Below are positions 8,971-18,235 of a stretch of DNA of 64,000 nt, in pieces. A program made the position numbers and the translations under genes. How positions within the stretch are numbered: position 1 is the stretch's first letter; each line of letters opens with the position of its first letter. Source of the stretch: CAXTPV01 sp965276715 (GTDB taxonomy: Bacteria; Pseudomonadota; Alphaproteobacteria; Acetobacterales; Acetobacteraceae); the NCBI GenBank assembly GCA_965276715.1, contig OZ255622.1, forward strand, positions 3,720,001 through 3,784,000, in the 5' to 3' direction. The notes below the pieces were generated by a model, which saw only the letters and a program-made list of their open reading frames with translations, was not told the origin of the DNA and did not search any database.

Positions 8971-9758
8971 GCCCGCTTCTTCGCCGCCCCGAGAGCACGA
9001 GCGGCACCATCCAACGCATCACTCCCGTCGACGCCGGCTGGTCCTATGTCGGTTTCGAGGTCCTCGGCCTTGCCGAGGCGTCAACCATCGAGCGCACGAC
9101 AGACGCCAACGAAACCTGTCTCGTCCTCCTTTCGGGAAGCGCGCACGCCTACGTGGGCACAACGGATTTCGGCATGATCGGTGGCCGCACGGACCCGTTC
9201 GAAGGGCCGTCGACATCGCTCTATGTTCCGCCCGGCCAGTCCTGGCGCCTGCTGACGCAGGGCGCGTGCGAACTCGCGATCTGCGCCTCCCCCGCGCAAG
9301 GCCGCCATCCCGCGCGCCTGATCACACCCGCCGACGCCAAGGACGAGATGAGAGGCACCGGCACCAATACGCGCCATGTCCGCAACATCCTTCCCGACAC
9401 CGCGGCCGCCGAGACCCTGCTGGTCGTCGAGGTCGTCACCCCGGGCGGCCATTGGTCGAGCTATCCGCCGCACAAGCACGACACCGACGACTACCCGCGC
9501 GAGACCTATCTCGAGGAGACCTACTACCACCGGCTCAGGCGCGGCGCCGGCTTCGCCTTCCAGCGCGTCTACACCGACGATCACAGCCTCGACGAGACGA
9601 TGGCCGTCTCCGATCGCGACGTCGTTCTCGTGCCGCGCGGCTACCATCCGGTGGGCGCCCCGCACGGCTTCGATCTTTATTACCTGAACGTCATGGCCGG
9701 CCCCAGACGCGAATGGAAATTCTCGATCGCGCCCGACCACGCCTTTCTCGCCTGGTAG
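8952..9758 (+). CDS. iolB: 5-deoxy-glucuronate isomerase (IolB)
   Basis: 268-residue bicupin that isomerises 5-deoxy-glucuronate to 5-dehydro-2-deoxygluconate, the IolC substrate. The metal-binding cupin motif YPPHKHDTDDYPRETYLEE and the C-terminal GYHPVGAPHGFDLYYLNVMAG are clear IolB markers. The start at 8952 (MGDRHLSPLL) overlaps iolE by 19 nt; an in-frame TTG at 8967 is an alternative. The length matches the family norm of about 270. Confidence 0.93.
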   Translation: MGDRHLSPLLRRPESTSGTIQRITPVDAGWSYVGFEVLGLAEASTIERTTDANETCLVLLSGSAHAYVGTTDFGMIGGRTDPFEGPSTSLYVPPGQSWRLLTQGACELAICASPAQGRHPARLITPADAKDEMRGTGTNTRHVRNILPDTAAAETLLVVEVVTPGGHWSSYPPHKHDTDDYPRETYLEETYYHRLRRGAGFAFQRVYTDDHSLDETMAVSDRDVVLVPRGYHPVGAPHGFDLYYLNVMAGPRREWKFSIAPDHAFLAW

Positions 9759-9765
9759 ACAGCGC

Positions 9766-10785
9766 ATGACACTGCATCTCGGCGTCATCGGCGCCGGTGC
9801 CATCGGCCAGGATCATATCCGCCGCTGCAGCACCACCCTCGCGGGCGCCACGGTTGTCGCCGTCAGCGACATCGATCCCGCTCGCGCGCGTCAGGCCCTG
9901 CAGGCCTACAACCCTGCCGGTCAGGTCCATCAAGACGGCCACGCGCTGATCCGCGCGCTGGACGTGGACGCGGTGCTCGTGACCTCCTGGGGACCGACCC
10001 ACGCCGAATTCGTCCTCTCCGCCTTGGCCGAGGGCAAGTTCGTCTTCTGCGAAAAGCCGCTCGCCACCACTGCCGCCGACTGCCGGGCCATCGTCGATGC
10101 CGAGATCGCGCTTGGCCGCCGTCTCGTCCAGGTCGGCTTCATGCGCCCCTACGACGAAGGCTACCGCGCGCTCAAGCGCGTCCTCGCCTCGGGAACGATC
10201 GGCGAGGCGCTGATCGTCCATTGCGCCCACCGCAACCCGACTGTGCCGCCAACCTACACCACCGACATGGCGATCACCGATACGCTGATCCACGAACTCG
10301 ATGTGCTCCGCTTCCTTCTGGATCAGGACTACGTCTCTGCCCAGGTGATCTTCCCGCGCGTCAGCCCGCACGCTCTTTCCCATCTGCGCGACCCGCAGAT
10401 CGTGCTGCTCGAGACCGATCGTGGCGTGCGCATCGATGTCGAGATCTTCGTCAATTGCCGCTACGGCTACGACATCGCCTGCACGATCGTGGGTGAGACC
10501 GGCATCGCCTCGCTGCCCGAACCCGCTGCGGTCCCGCTCCGCCACGACGCGCGCGCCTCGTCGGAAATCCTCACCGACTGGAAGCAGCGCTTCATCGACG
10601 CCTACGACACCGAGCTGCAGGACTTCATCGACGGCTGCGCGGCAGGTGCGCCAACCGGCCCCTCGGCCTGGGACGGCTATGCCGCCGCGATCGCCGCCGA
10701 CGCCTGCGTAACGGCCCAGACGACGGGCGGCGTCGTCCCCATCCGGATGCCCGACCGCCCACCGCTCTACGACGCCAGGATTTGA
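9766..10785 (+). CDS. iolG: Inositol 2-dehydrogenase (IolG-type, Gfo/Idh/MocA)
   Basis: 339 residues. Rossmann motif GVIGAGAIGQDHIRR, then EKPLATT with the catalytic lysine, then VGFMRPYDEGYRALK and the C-terminal DTLIHELDVLRFLLDQD with the conserved Asp and His. It oxidises myo-inositol to 2-keto-myo-inositol, the entry step of the pathway. It follows iolB by 7 bp in the same operon, which favours true IolG over the many other sugar dehydrogenases of this superfamily. Confidence 0.9.
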   Translation: MTLHLGVIGAGAIGQDHIRRCSTTLAGATVVAVSDIDPARARQALQAYNPAGQVHQDGHALIRALDVDAVLVTSWGPTHAEFVLSALAEGKFVFCEKPLATTAADCRAIVDAEIALGRRLVQVGFMRPYDEGYRALKRVLASGTIGEALIVHCAHRNPTVPPTYTTDMAITDTLIHELDVLRFLLDQDYVSAQVIFPRVSPHALSHLRDPQIVLLETDRGVRIDVEIFVNCRYGYDIACTIVGETGIASLPEPAAVPLRHDARASSEILTDWKQRFIDAYDTELQDFIDGCAAGAPTGPSAWDGYAAAIAADACVTAQTTGGVVPIRMPDRPPLYDARI

Positions 10786-10854
10786 TTCCGAAGACGGCGA
10801 ATTTCAAACGCTTGCCCCTCGGCCCACCCCGCGACATCGTGCCAAGGCCACGCC

Positions 10855-12018
10855 ATGGATGTCCTTCCGCCCTTCGAATTTCGGACCGTGCCCTCGATCC
10901 AGGTCGAGTGGGGCGCGGCCGCACGCCTGGGCGAGATTCTCGCGGCACGTTTCCCGGGCCGCCGTGCGTTCCTGGTGACCGACGCCGGACTTGTCGGCGC
11001 GGGCCTGCTCAGGCCAGCCCTCGCGAGCCTGCGCACCGCGGGGTTCACCCCCGAAACCTTCGACGGCGTCGTCGCCGATCCTCCCGAGCACGTGCTGCTC
11101 CAATGCGTGGCACAGGCACGCGTCTTCGCGGCCGACCTCGTGATCGGACTGGGCGGAGGGTCCTCGCTCGACATCGCCAAGCTATGCGCCGTGCTGGCGG
11201 TCTCCGATCAGAAGCTGTCCGACATGTACGGCATCGGCAAGGTGATCGGCGGCCGCCTCCCGCTGGTGCTCGTCCCGACGACGGCGGGCACCGGCTCGGA
11301 AGCCACCAACATCAGCATCCTGACCACCGGCGAGACGACCAAGATGGGCGTCGTGTCGCCGCAACTGTTCTGCGATCTCGCGCTGCTCGATGCCGAGCTC
11401 ACCCTCGGTCTGCCGGCCAGCCACACGGCGGCCACCGGCATTGACGCCATGGTCCATGCGATCGAGGCCTACACCAGCCGCCACAAGAAGAACCCGATCT
11501 CGGACGCGCTCGCGCGCGAGGCCTTGCGGCTCCTGAGCGCCAACCTCGTGCCCGCCTGCCGCAACGGCGCCGACCGTGCCGCCCGCTCATCGATGCTGCT
11601 CGGCGCGATGCTCGCCGGGCAGGCCTTCGCCAACGCGCCGGTCGCCGCCGTGCACGCGCTCGCCTACCCGCTCGGCGGCCACTACCACCTGCCGCACGGT
11701 CTCTCGAACGCGCTGATGCTGGCACCGGTGCTGCGTTTCAACGAGGCCGCCGCCGCTCCGCTCTACGCCGAGCTCGCCGACATCGTCCCCGGCCCAGGAC
11801 CCGGCGACACGCACGCACGGTCCGCCGCGTTCGTCGCCGCGATCGAGCGCCTGTTGCATGACAGCGGCGCGCCGAGACGCCTGCGCGACGCGGGCGTGAC
11901 CGACAACAGCCTGGCACTGCTGGCGTCGGACGCAATGAAGCAGACCCGCCTGCTGGTCAACAATCCCGTCGAGATCACCGAGTCCGACGCGCTTGCCCTT
12001 TACCGCGAGGCCTTCTGA
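10855..12018 (+). CDS. Iron-containing alcohol dehydrogenase
   Basis: 387-residue group III (Fe-ADH) dehydrogenase. The NAD-binding GLGGGSSLDIAKL and GTGSEAT motifs are present, and the iron-ligand region HALAYPLGGHYHLPHGLSNAL provides the expected histidines. It lies 69 bp after iolG and is likely the last gene of the operon. The alcohol or aldehyde handled is unknown. Since no IolA (malonate-semialdehyde dehydrogenase) is present, reduction of a semialdehyde intermediate is one possibility, but that is inference. Confidence 0.85.
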   Translation: MDVLPPFEFRTVPSIQVEWGAAARLGEILAARFPGRRAFLVTDAGLVGAGLLRPALASLRTAGFTPETFDGVVADPPEHVLLQCVAQARVFAADLVIGLGGGSSLDIAKLCAVLAVSDQKLSDMYGIGKVIGGRLPLVLVPTTAGTGSEATNISILTTGETTKMGVVSPQLFCDLALLDAELTLGLPASHTAATGIDAMVHAIEAYTSRHKKNPISDALAREALRLLSANLVPACRNGADRAARSSMLLGAMLAGQAFANAPVAAVHALAYPLGGHYHLPHGLSNALMLAPVLRFNEAAAAPLYAELADIVPGPGPGDTHARSAAFVAAIERLLHDSGAPRRLRDAGVTDNSLALLASDAMKQTRLLVNNPVEITESDALALYREAF

Positions 12019-12028
12019 TCGCAGCCGG

Positions 12029-12448
12029 TCAGTCGCCGATCAGGTGCAGCGCCAGCGACCGCCGATGCGGCCGCGCCCGGTGCTCGAACACGTAGATGCC
12101 CTGCCAGGTCCCCAAGGCGGGCGCGCCATCGCTGACCGGAACCGTGAGCTGCACCTGCGTCAGCGCCGCCCGAAGATGCGCGGGCATGTCGTCCGGTCCC
12201 TCGATCGAATGCCGGTAACGGCCGGCATCCTCCGGTGCGAGGACCGCGAAGAAATCGTCGATCTCGAGCAACACCTCCGGGCTCGCATTCTCCTGCACCA
12301 GCAGCGACGCCGACGTATGCCGGCACCAGATCGTCAGCAGCCCGGTCTCGATACGCTGGGCCGCGACCCAGTCCAGGATCGGCCGCGTGACATCGAACAA
12401 TCCGCGGCCGCGCGTCGCGACCGTGATCGTCTCCGACGCCTGCCGCAT
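12029..12448 (-). CDS. YjbQ family protein (UPF0047)
   Basis: 139-residue member of the YjbQ/UPF0047 family, with CRHTSASLLVQENA and GTWQGIYVFEHRAR, the conserved His/Ser/Glu patch of the trimeric fold. E. coli YjbQ has weak thiamine-phosphate synthase activity in suppressor assays; the true role is unsettled. The ATG at 12448 overlaps the stop of the upstream reductase gene (TGATG), so the two are coupled. The 3' end faces the Fe-ADH gene only 11 bp away. Confidence 0.85.
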   Translation of the reverse strand: MRQASETITVATRGRGLFDVTRPILDWVAAQRIETGLLTIWCRHTSASLLVQENASPEVLLEIDDFFAVLAPEDAGRYRHSIEGPDDMPAHLRAALTQVQLTVPVSDGAPALGTWQGIYVFEHRARPHRRSLALHLIGD

Positions 12449-13032
12449 CAATACGGGGTGCCCGCCGCCCGCTCGCGGCGCAATGCCCGCGCATACCATT
12501 CGAACTCGTCGAGAAATCTGGCCATCGTCTTGGCCGTGCGCGCATCGGACGCGATGCCCGCCTCGTCGAGTGCCTCGCCGATGCGGGGGATCGGCATCAG
12601 GCTCGGAATGCTCGGCATGCCCAGTTCCGCCAGCACCATGCGGAGCTGCATCGCCGCCCGCACGCCGCCGAAGCCGCTCGCGGAGTAGCAGACGATCGCC
12701 GAGGGCCGCCAGAAATACTCCTCCAGGAAATGGTCGAGCAAGTTCTTCAGCGCCGGCGGGATGCCGTTGTTGTATTCCCCGCTCACCACCACGAACCCGT
12801 CCGCTCGCCGATACAGCGTGGCCAACGTTTCCAGATCGCCCGGCGCCTGTCCCTTCGGATGTTCCTTGTACATCCGGTCGAGCAACGGCAATCGCAGCAC
12901 CATCGGGTCGACCAGCACCGGCTCGTGCCCGCGCTCGACCAGCGCGCGCTCGATCATCCGCGCCGCCTTGATCCCCTGCCGGTCCGACCGGACCGATCCG
13001 AGCAGCACCGGCACGACCAGTTTGTCGCTCAT
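12448..13032 (-). CDS. NADPH-dependent FMN reductase family protein
   Basis: 194-residue flavodoxin-like reductase (FMN_red). The phosphate-binding loop GSVRSDRQG is at the N-terminus and VVSGEYNNGIPPALKNLLDH is the family motif around the flavin ring. ChrR/azoreductase-like relatives reduce quinones, chromate or azo compounds, but the substrate here is open. It overlaps trpS upstream by 4 bp and yjbQ downstream by 3 bp. Confidence 0.88.
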   Translation of the reverse strand: MSDKLVVPVLLGSVRSDRQGIKAARMIERALVERGHEPVLVDPMVLRLPLLDRMYKEHPKGQAPGDLETLATLYRRADGFVVVSGEYNNGIPPALKNLLDHFLEEYFWRPSAIVCYSASGFGGVRAAMQLRMVLAELGMPSIPSLMPIPRIGEALDEAGIASDARTAKTMARFLDEFEWYARALRRERAAGTPY

Positions 13033-14024
13033 ACCAGCAACCCCATCAGCCGCTCGGCCTCGCCGACGATCGGTTCGGCGATCGCCGACGCCCGCCCCGC
13101 CCCGTCACGAAGCACCGCGTCCAGATGCGTCTCGTCGTCCATCAAGCGCCGCGCTTCCGACCTGATCGGCGTCAGCCGCTCGATCAGTGCGGCGGCAAGC
13201 GCCTCCTTGAACGCGCTGAAACCCGTGCCCCCGTGTGCTGCCAGGATAGCGTTCACATCCACGCCCGTCACCGCGCCCATGATCTCGACCAGGTTGCGCG
13301 CCTCGGGCCGGCCTTCGAGGCCAGCCCGCTCGGACGGCAATGGCTCCGGGTCCGTCCGCGCCCGCCTGATCTTCAGCGCGATCTCGTCGTCGCTGTCCAC
13401 CAGCTCGATCCGGCTCTGCTCGGACGGATCGGACTTCGACATCTTCTTCGTCCCGTCCCGGAGACTCATGATGCGCGATGCCTCGCTACCCACCAGCGCC
13501 TCGACTGGGGGAAAGAATTCGACTCCGTAATCGTGGTTGAATTTCTGCCTGATGTCGTTGGTCAGCTCCAGATGCTGCCTCTGGTCGTCGCCCACCGGCA
13601 CCGCGGTCGAATGATAGGCCAGGATGTCGGCCGCCATCAGGTTCGGATACGCATAAAGCCCGACGCTCGCCGCTTCCCGGTCGCGTCCGGCCTTGTCCTT
13701 GAACTGCGTCATCCGGTTCAGCCAGCCGATCCGGCACACGCAATTGAGCAGCCAGGAGAGCCGCGCATGCGCCGGTACCGCCGCCTGATTGAACAGCACC
13801 GCCCGCCCCGTATCGACGCCGCACGCCAGCAGCACGGCCGCCGTCTCGCGGACCTGCCGGCGCAGCATGACCGGGTCCTGCCAAACCGTGATCGCGTGCA
13901 GGTCGACCACGCAATAGAGGCACTCGTTGTCGTCCTGCAGCGCCACCCAGTGACGCAGCGCGCCCAGATAATTGCCGATGTGGGGGACGCCCGACGGCTG
14001 GATGCCCGATAGAATACGTCGCAT
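13029..14024 (-). CDS. trpS: Tryptophan--tRNA ligase
   Basis: 331-residue class I aminoacyl-tRNA synthetase. The HIGH-type motif is PSGVPHIGNYLGAL near the N-terminus and the KMSKS loop is KKMSKSDPS. GVDTGRAVLFNQA and YPNLMAADILAYHS are typical of bacterial TrpS. The start at 14024 (MRRILSGIQPSG) fits the family. This ATG overlaps an ATG on the opposite strand at 14023, so the neighbouring transporter probably starts further in. Confidence 0.96.
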   Translation of the reverse strand: MRRILSGIQPSGVPHIGNYLGALRHWVALQDDNECLYCVVDLHAITVWQDPVMLRRQVRETAAVLLACGVDTGRAVLFNQAAVPAHARLSWLLNCVCRIGWLNRMTQFKDKAGRDREAASVGLYAYPNLMAADILAYHSTAVPVGDDQRQHLELTNDIRQKFNHDYGVEFFPPVEALVGSEASRIMSLRDGTKKMSKSDPSEQSRIELVDSDDEIALKIRRARTDPEPLPSERAGLEGRPEARNLVEIMGAVTGVDVNAILAAHGGTGFSAFKEALAAALIERLTPIRSEARRLMDDETHLDAVLRDGAGRASAIAEPIVGEAERLMGLLV

Positions 14025-14088
14025 GAGCCTAACTGACGTGCCCGCCGCTGCTCGGTCAAGCAGCACGCCCAATCGAAAGAACGCTCTT

Positions 14089-15294
14089 GTGCGTGCGCTT
14101 CGCCGGGGGCCGATCCCGGTCTGGCTGCCTGTCCTGCTCGGCTTCCTGGCCGCCGTCGGCCCGCTCTCGACCGACGCCTACCTGCCGGCATTCCCGACCA
14201 TCGAGAACAGCCTGCACGGGGGCGCCGGGAGCGCCCAAATCACGCTCGCCACCTGGTTTGCCGGGCTCGCTGTCGGCCAGATCGTCCAGGGGCCGCTCTG
14301 CGACCGTTTCGGCAGGCGCGCGCCGCTGCTGCTCGGCACCATCCTCTTCACACTGGCCTCCACCGGATGCGCCCTGTCGTGGAGCATCGCCTCGCTATCC
14401 TCGTTCCGCTTCCTCGCGGCCCTCGGTGCGTCCGCCTCGATGGTCGTCCCACGCGCCATCGTCCGCGACCTCCGCGACGGCCACGAGGCGAGGCGCCTGA
14501 TGGCGCAGCTCATCCTCGTCATGGGCGCCGTCCCGATCGTCGCCCCCTCGATCGGCGGCCTGCTCCTGATCGTCGCGAGCTGGCGCGTCATCTTCTGGAT
14601 CACCGTCGGCTATGGCGTCATTGCGTTTGCCTTCGTCTGGCGCCTGCTCCCCGACACGCTGGCCGCCGAACTCCGCATCCGGGTCGACTTCATCACCCAG
14701 ATCACCCGCTACGCCGGCATTCTCGTCGACCGCTCCTTCATCACCAATGTCGGCATCGGCGGCATGGCGCTGTTCGCGCTGTTCGGCTATCTCGGCGGCT
14801 CTCCCGTCGCCTACGTCCACCAATACGGTCTGACACCCGCTCAGTATGCGTTCGCCTTCAGCGCCAACGCCGCCGTCTATATCGGCAGCGCCCAGCTTGG
14901 CGTCCCGCTCGCGGCCAGGTTCGGCGTCGACGGCCTGCTGCGCGGTGCCGCCACCCTCTTCATCTTCACCAGCTTCCTGCTGCTCGCCGTCGCCATCACC
15001 GGCATGGGCGGTCTGCCCGTGCTGATGGGTTCGATCGCCTGCAACATGGTCTGCATGGGCATTCTCGGCCCACTCGCCCCCGTGGCAGCACTTGCGCGCC
15101 ACGCCAATCACGCCGGCAGCGCTTCGGCCCTGCTCGGCACGCTCCAGTTCCTCCTCGGCGCCATCGCCTCCTGGCTCGTGGGCATGCTCGACGACGGCAC
15201 CGCCCGGCCGCTCGCGATTCTCGTCCTGACCGGCGCGATCTGCGCCAAGACCGCCGAACGCCTGCGTCCCAAGGCAACCGTGACGCCCGGCTAG
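14089..15294 (+). CDS. Bcr/CflA family multidrug MFS transporter
   Basis: 12-TM drug:proton antiporter of the Bcr/CflA group. TM1 is preceded by IPVWLPVLLGF and followed by PLSTDAYLPAFP, the hallmark of the family. The MFS motif GPLCDRFGRRAPLL lies between TM2 and TM3. I prefer the GTG at 14089 (GAAAG about 9 nt upstream, 12 residues before TM1). An upstream ATG at 14023 overlaps the trpS start codon head to head and would leave no room for a promoter. Substrates unknown. Confidence 0.85.
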   Translation: MRALRRGPIPVWLPVLLGFLAAVGPLSTDAYLPAFPTIENSLHGGAGSAQITLATWFAGLAVGQIVQGPLCDRFGRRAPLLLGTILFTLASTGCALSWSIASLSSFRFLAALGASASMVVPRAIVRDLRDGHEARRLMAQLILVMGAVPIVAPSIGGLLLIVASWRVIFWITVGYGVIAFAFVWRLLPDTLAAELRIRVDFITQITRYAGILVDRSFITNVGIGGMALFALFGYLGGSPVAYVHQYGLTPAQYAFAFSANAAVYIGSAQLGVPLAARFGVDGLLRGAATLFIFTSFLLLAVAITGMGGLPVLMGSIACNMVCMGILGPLAPVAALARHANHAGSASALLGTLQFLLGAIASWLVGMLDDGTARPLAILVLTGAICAKTAERLRPKATVTPG

Positions 15295-15306
15295 ACTTCC
15301 TCCGTG

Positions 15307-15873
15307 ATGCAGGATGCAAGCGCCTTCATCGACGCTGGACTGTCGGCCTTCGAGCGCGCGCTCCATGACCGCGGGTCGAATTTTCGCAACGTCCAGCTCG
15401 CCACCGTCTCGCCCGAGGGACGGCCGGGCCTGCGCACCGTCGTCGTACGCGGCTTCGAGCGCGCCCCCGCTTGCGTCGAGCTGCATTCCGACGCGCGCGC
15501 CGGCAAGATCCGCGAGATCAAGCACGCGCGCCACGTCGCGCTTCTCGCCTGGTCGTCGGCAGACCGGCTCCAACTGCGCTTGGACGGGCACGCCACCCTG
15601 CACCGAGCCGACACGCTCGCCCGCACCCGCTGGGACGGGATGTCGGAGAACGCCCGCAAGGCATACGGCCTGACCGCGGACCCAGGCCGACCGATCGCTT
15701 CACCCGGCGATCAGTCGCACCTGTCTCCGGACGCCCAGTTCGACCAGTTCTGCGTGATCGCGATCTCGCTCGTGGGCGTCGACATCCTCCGTCTCGAGGA
15801 GGACGGCGGTCAGACCCGCGCCTTCGGCAGTTTCGATGCCACCGACATCCAGTCCGCCTGGATCGGCCCCTAA
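15307..15873 (+). CDS. Pyridoxamine 5'-phosphate oxidase family flavin-binding protein
   Basis: 188-residue split-barrel FMN-binding protein. FRNVQLATVSPEGRPGLRTVVVRGF and DARAGKIREIKHARHVALLAW match the Alr4036-type PNPOx-like subfamily. The start is a GTG-ATG pair and I take the ATG at 15307. It lies 12 bp after the transporter stop. Catalytic role is not established for this subgroup; flavin or F420-like redox chemistry is possible. Confidence 0.8.
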   Translation: MQDASAFIDAGLSAFERALHDRGSNFRNVQLATVSPEGRPGLRTVVVRGFERAPACVELHSDARAGKIREIKHARHVALLAWSSADRLQLRLDGHATLHRADTLARTRWDGMSENARKAYGLTADPGRPIASPGDQSHLSPDAQFDQFCVIAISLVGVDILRLEEDGGQTRAFGSFDATDIQSAWIGP

Positions 15874-15924
15874 AGTCGCACCTCCGTTGACGAAGGCGTA
15901 ACCCGATCGAGGCATCATCCTCCG

Positions 15925-17073
15925 ATGTCCGATTTCGCCGCCTCGCGTCGCACTCTCGAGCGCGCACTGTTTGCTCCCGCCCTCGGCACCGAGGCGCACT
16001 ACCTCCTATGGGAGGTCTGCCAGGCCTGCGGTGACCACGACGCGGCCCTCGATCATCTCGCCGAGGCGACCCGGATCAACCCGCTCCGTACGCGGCCGCC
16101 CACCCCCGGCATCGCGCCGGTCCGATCGGTCCTGGCGTTGAATGTGCCGGGCGATTTCCAGGCCAACCTCCCGTTGCCGATGCTGCTCGATTCCAGCACC
16201 ACGCTTCACACGCTCTGGCTGACCGGCGTTCTCCCACCGAAGCTCCCGCCGATCGACTGCGTGTTCATCGCGGTCGCCGAGGACGGCCGCCATCGCGATG
16301 CCCTTGCCGCCGCGGACGCGTTCGCGGCCACGCTCGGCCGGCCCGTCATCAACAACGGCGCGCTGATCGCGTCCCTGTCGCGGGCGGGCGCCTCCGCCAT
16401 TCTGGCCGGCCTGCCCAACGCGATCGTGCCGCCGCACACCGCGCGCAGCCGGGTCGAGCTTGCCGCGGTCGCGATGCCCTTCATCATCCGACCGGCATGC
16501 TCCCATGCCGGTCGCGAACTCGCGCTGATCCGCTCACCGCAGGAGCTGCAGGCCTACCTTGCGAGGCCGGCCCTACCGGACGCCTTCACCACCGCACCGT
16601 TCATCGACTACCGAAGTGCTGACGGCATGTTCCGAAAGTGCCGGATCGTCTTCGTCGACGGCCAGCCCTATCCGGTGCATCTCGCGATCCACCGCGATTG
16701 GGCGATCTGGTACTACAACGCCGGCATGGCCGAGAGCGAGATCAAGCAATCCGAGGAGGCATGCTTCCTCGCCGGCCTCTCCACCTATGCCGGTCCCGTG
16801 GCGATGGATGCCCTGAACGAGATCGCCTCACGCATCGGCCTGAGCTATTTCGGTCTCGACTGCGCCATCATGCCCGACGGCAGGCTGCTGGTCTTCGAAG
16901 TCGAGACCGGCATGATCGTCCATGACCATGATCCGCAGCCCTACAAGAAGGCGGCCGCCCACCGCATCTTCCGCGCCGTCGAGAACCTCCTCGACCAGCG
17001 GATCGCTACAGTGTCCCGCCCCGCCGTCCGACCGCCGCACCAAGCCGCAGCCGAAGCGCGTTCAGCCGAATGA
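15925..17073 (+). CDS. ATP-grasp-like protein with TPR-like N-terminus
   Basis: 382 residues. The first 60 or so (YLLWEVCQACGDHDAALDHLAEATRINP) look like a single tetratricopeptide-type helical pair. The rest resembles RimK/glutathione-synthetase-type ATP-grasp enzymes. VAMPFIIRPACSHAGRELALI provides the substrate/ATP loop, YRSADGMFRKCRIVFVDGQPYPVHLAI the central strand, and YFGLDCAIMPDGRLLVFEVETGM the metal-binding D...E strands. The acceptor substrate is unknown. Its 3' end overlaps the convergent argG by 68 bp, so the last 20 residues may be a variable tail. Confidence 0.7.
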   Translation: MSDFAASRRTLERALFAPALGTEAHYLLWEVCQACGDHDAALDHLAEATRINPLRTRPPTPGIAPVRSVLALNVPGDFQANLPLPMLLDSSTTLHTLWLTGVLPPKLPPIDCVFIAVAEDGRHRDALAAADAFAATLGRPVINNGALIASLSRAGASAILAGLPNAIVPPHTARSRVELAAVAMPFIIRPACSHAGRELALIRSPQELQAYLARPALPDAFTTAPFIDYRSADGMFRKCRIVFVDGQPYPVHLAIHRDWAIWYYNAGMAESEIKQSEEACFLAGLSTYAGPVAMDALNEIASRIGLSYFGLDCAIMPDGRLLVFEVETGMIVHDHDPQPYKKAAAHRIFRAVENLLDQRIATVSRPAVRPPHQAAAEARSAE

Positions 17074-18235
17074 AGCCTGCCGCATCCCGCTGGTCGTAGG
17101 CACCCTGGTCGTCCTCGAAGGTCACGACCCGCGCATTGTACAGGCTGTTTGGGCTTTCCCGCCCGATCACCGTGACGTTGCCCTTGTACAGCCGAAGCCG
17201 TACCGATCCTGTCACGCTCGTCTGGCTCTCGTCGATCAGCGCCTGCAGCATCCGCCGTTCCGGACTGAACCAGAACCCGTTGTAGATGAGCGAGGCGTAT
17301 CGCGGCATCAGGCTGTCCTTGAGGTGCGCTGCCTCCCGGTCCACCGTGATGCTCTCGATCCCTCGATGCGCCGCCAGCAGGATCGCGCCGCCCGGCGTCT
17401 CGTACACGCCGCGCGACTTCATGCCGACAAACCGGTTCTCGACCAGGTCAAGCCGGCCGATCCCGTTTCGCCGGCCCAGCTCGTTCAGCACCGTGAGCAG
17501 CCGTGCGGGCGACAGCGCCTCCTCGTCGACCGAGACCGGATCGCCCCGCTCGAAGCCGATCGACACGATCTCCGCGTGGTCGGGTGCCGCCTCCGGGCTG
17601 ATCGTGCGCTGGAACACCATCTCGTCTGGCTCGACCGCCGGATCCTCCAGCACCTTCCCCTCCGATGATGAGTGCAGCAGGTTCGCGTCCACGCTGAACG
17701 GCGCCTCGCCGCGCGCATCACGCGCGATCGGGATATGGTTCGCCTCCGCGAACTCCAGCAGCCTGGTCCGGCTGGTGAGGTCCCATTCCCGCCACGGCGC
17801 GATCACCGTCACGTCCGGCTTGAGCGCATAGTAGGCGAGCTCGAACCGCACCTGGTCGTTGCCCTTGCCCGTCGCGCCGTGCGCCACGGCATCGGCGCCG
17901 ACCCGCTCCGCGATCTCGATCTGGCGCTGCGCGATCAGCGGACGCGCGATCGCTGTCCCGAGCAGATACTGCCCCTCGTAGAGCGTGTTGGCCCTGAACA
18001 TCGGAAAGACGAAGTCTCGCACGAAGACCTCGCGCAGATCCTCCACGAAGATCTCGCGAACGCCGAGCAGCTCCGCCTTTCGCCGCGCCGGCTCCAGCTC
18101 CTCGCCCTGGCCCAGATCGGCGGTGAACGTCACCACCTCACAGCCATAGGCGCCCTGCAGCCAGCGCAGGATCACACTCGTGTCAAGACCGCCCGAATAG
18201 GCGAGCACCACTTTTTTGACCGGACGCGCGCTCAC
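17006..18235 (-). CDS. argG: Argininosuccinate synthase
   Basis: 409-residue ligase joining citrulline and aspartate in arginine synthesis. The pyrophosphatase loop VVLAYSGGLDTSVILRWL is at the N-terminus, followed by HGATGKGNDQVRFE, APWREWDL and YTPGG-type substrate loops (here YETPGG). Length and motifs are standard. It runs into the convergent ATP-grasp gene by 68 bp at the 3' end and overlaps rlmN upstream by 4 bp, suggesting co-transcription with it. Confidence 0.97.
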   Translation of the reverse strand: MSARPVKKVVLAYSGGLDTSVILRWLQGAYGCEVVTFTADLGQGEELEPARRKAELLGVREIFVEDLREVFVRDFVFPMFRANTLYEGQYLLGTAIARPLIAQRQIEIAERVGADAVAHGATGKGNDQVRFELAYYALKPDVTVIAPWREWDLTSRTRLLEFAEANHIPIARDARGEAPFSVDANLLHSSSEGKVLEDPAVEPDEMVFQRTISPEAAPDHAEIVSIGFERGDPVSVDEEALSPARLLTVLNELGRRNGIGRLDLVENRFVGMKSRGVYETPGGAILLAAHRGIESITVDREAAHLKDSLMPRYASLIYNGFWFSPERRMLQALIDESQTSVTGSVRLRLYKGNVTVIGRESPNSLYNARVVTFEDDQGAYDQRDAAGFIRLNALRLRLGAAVGRRGGTL

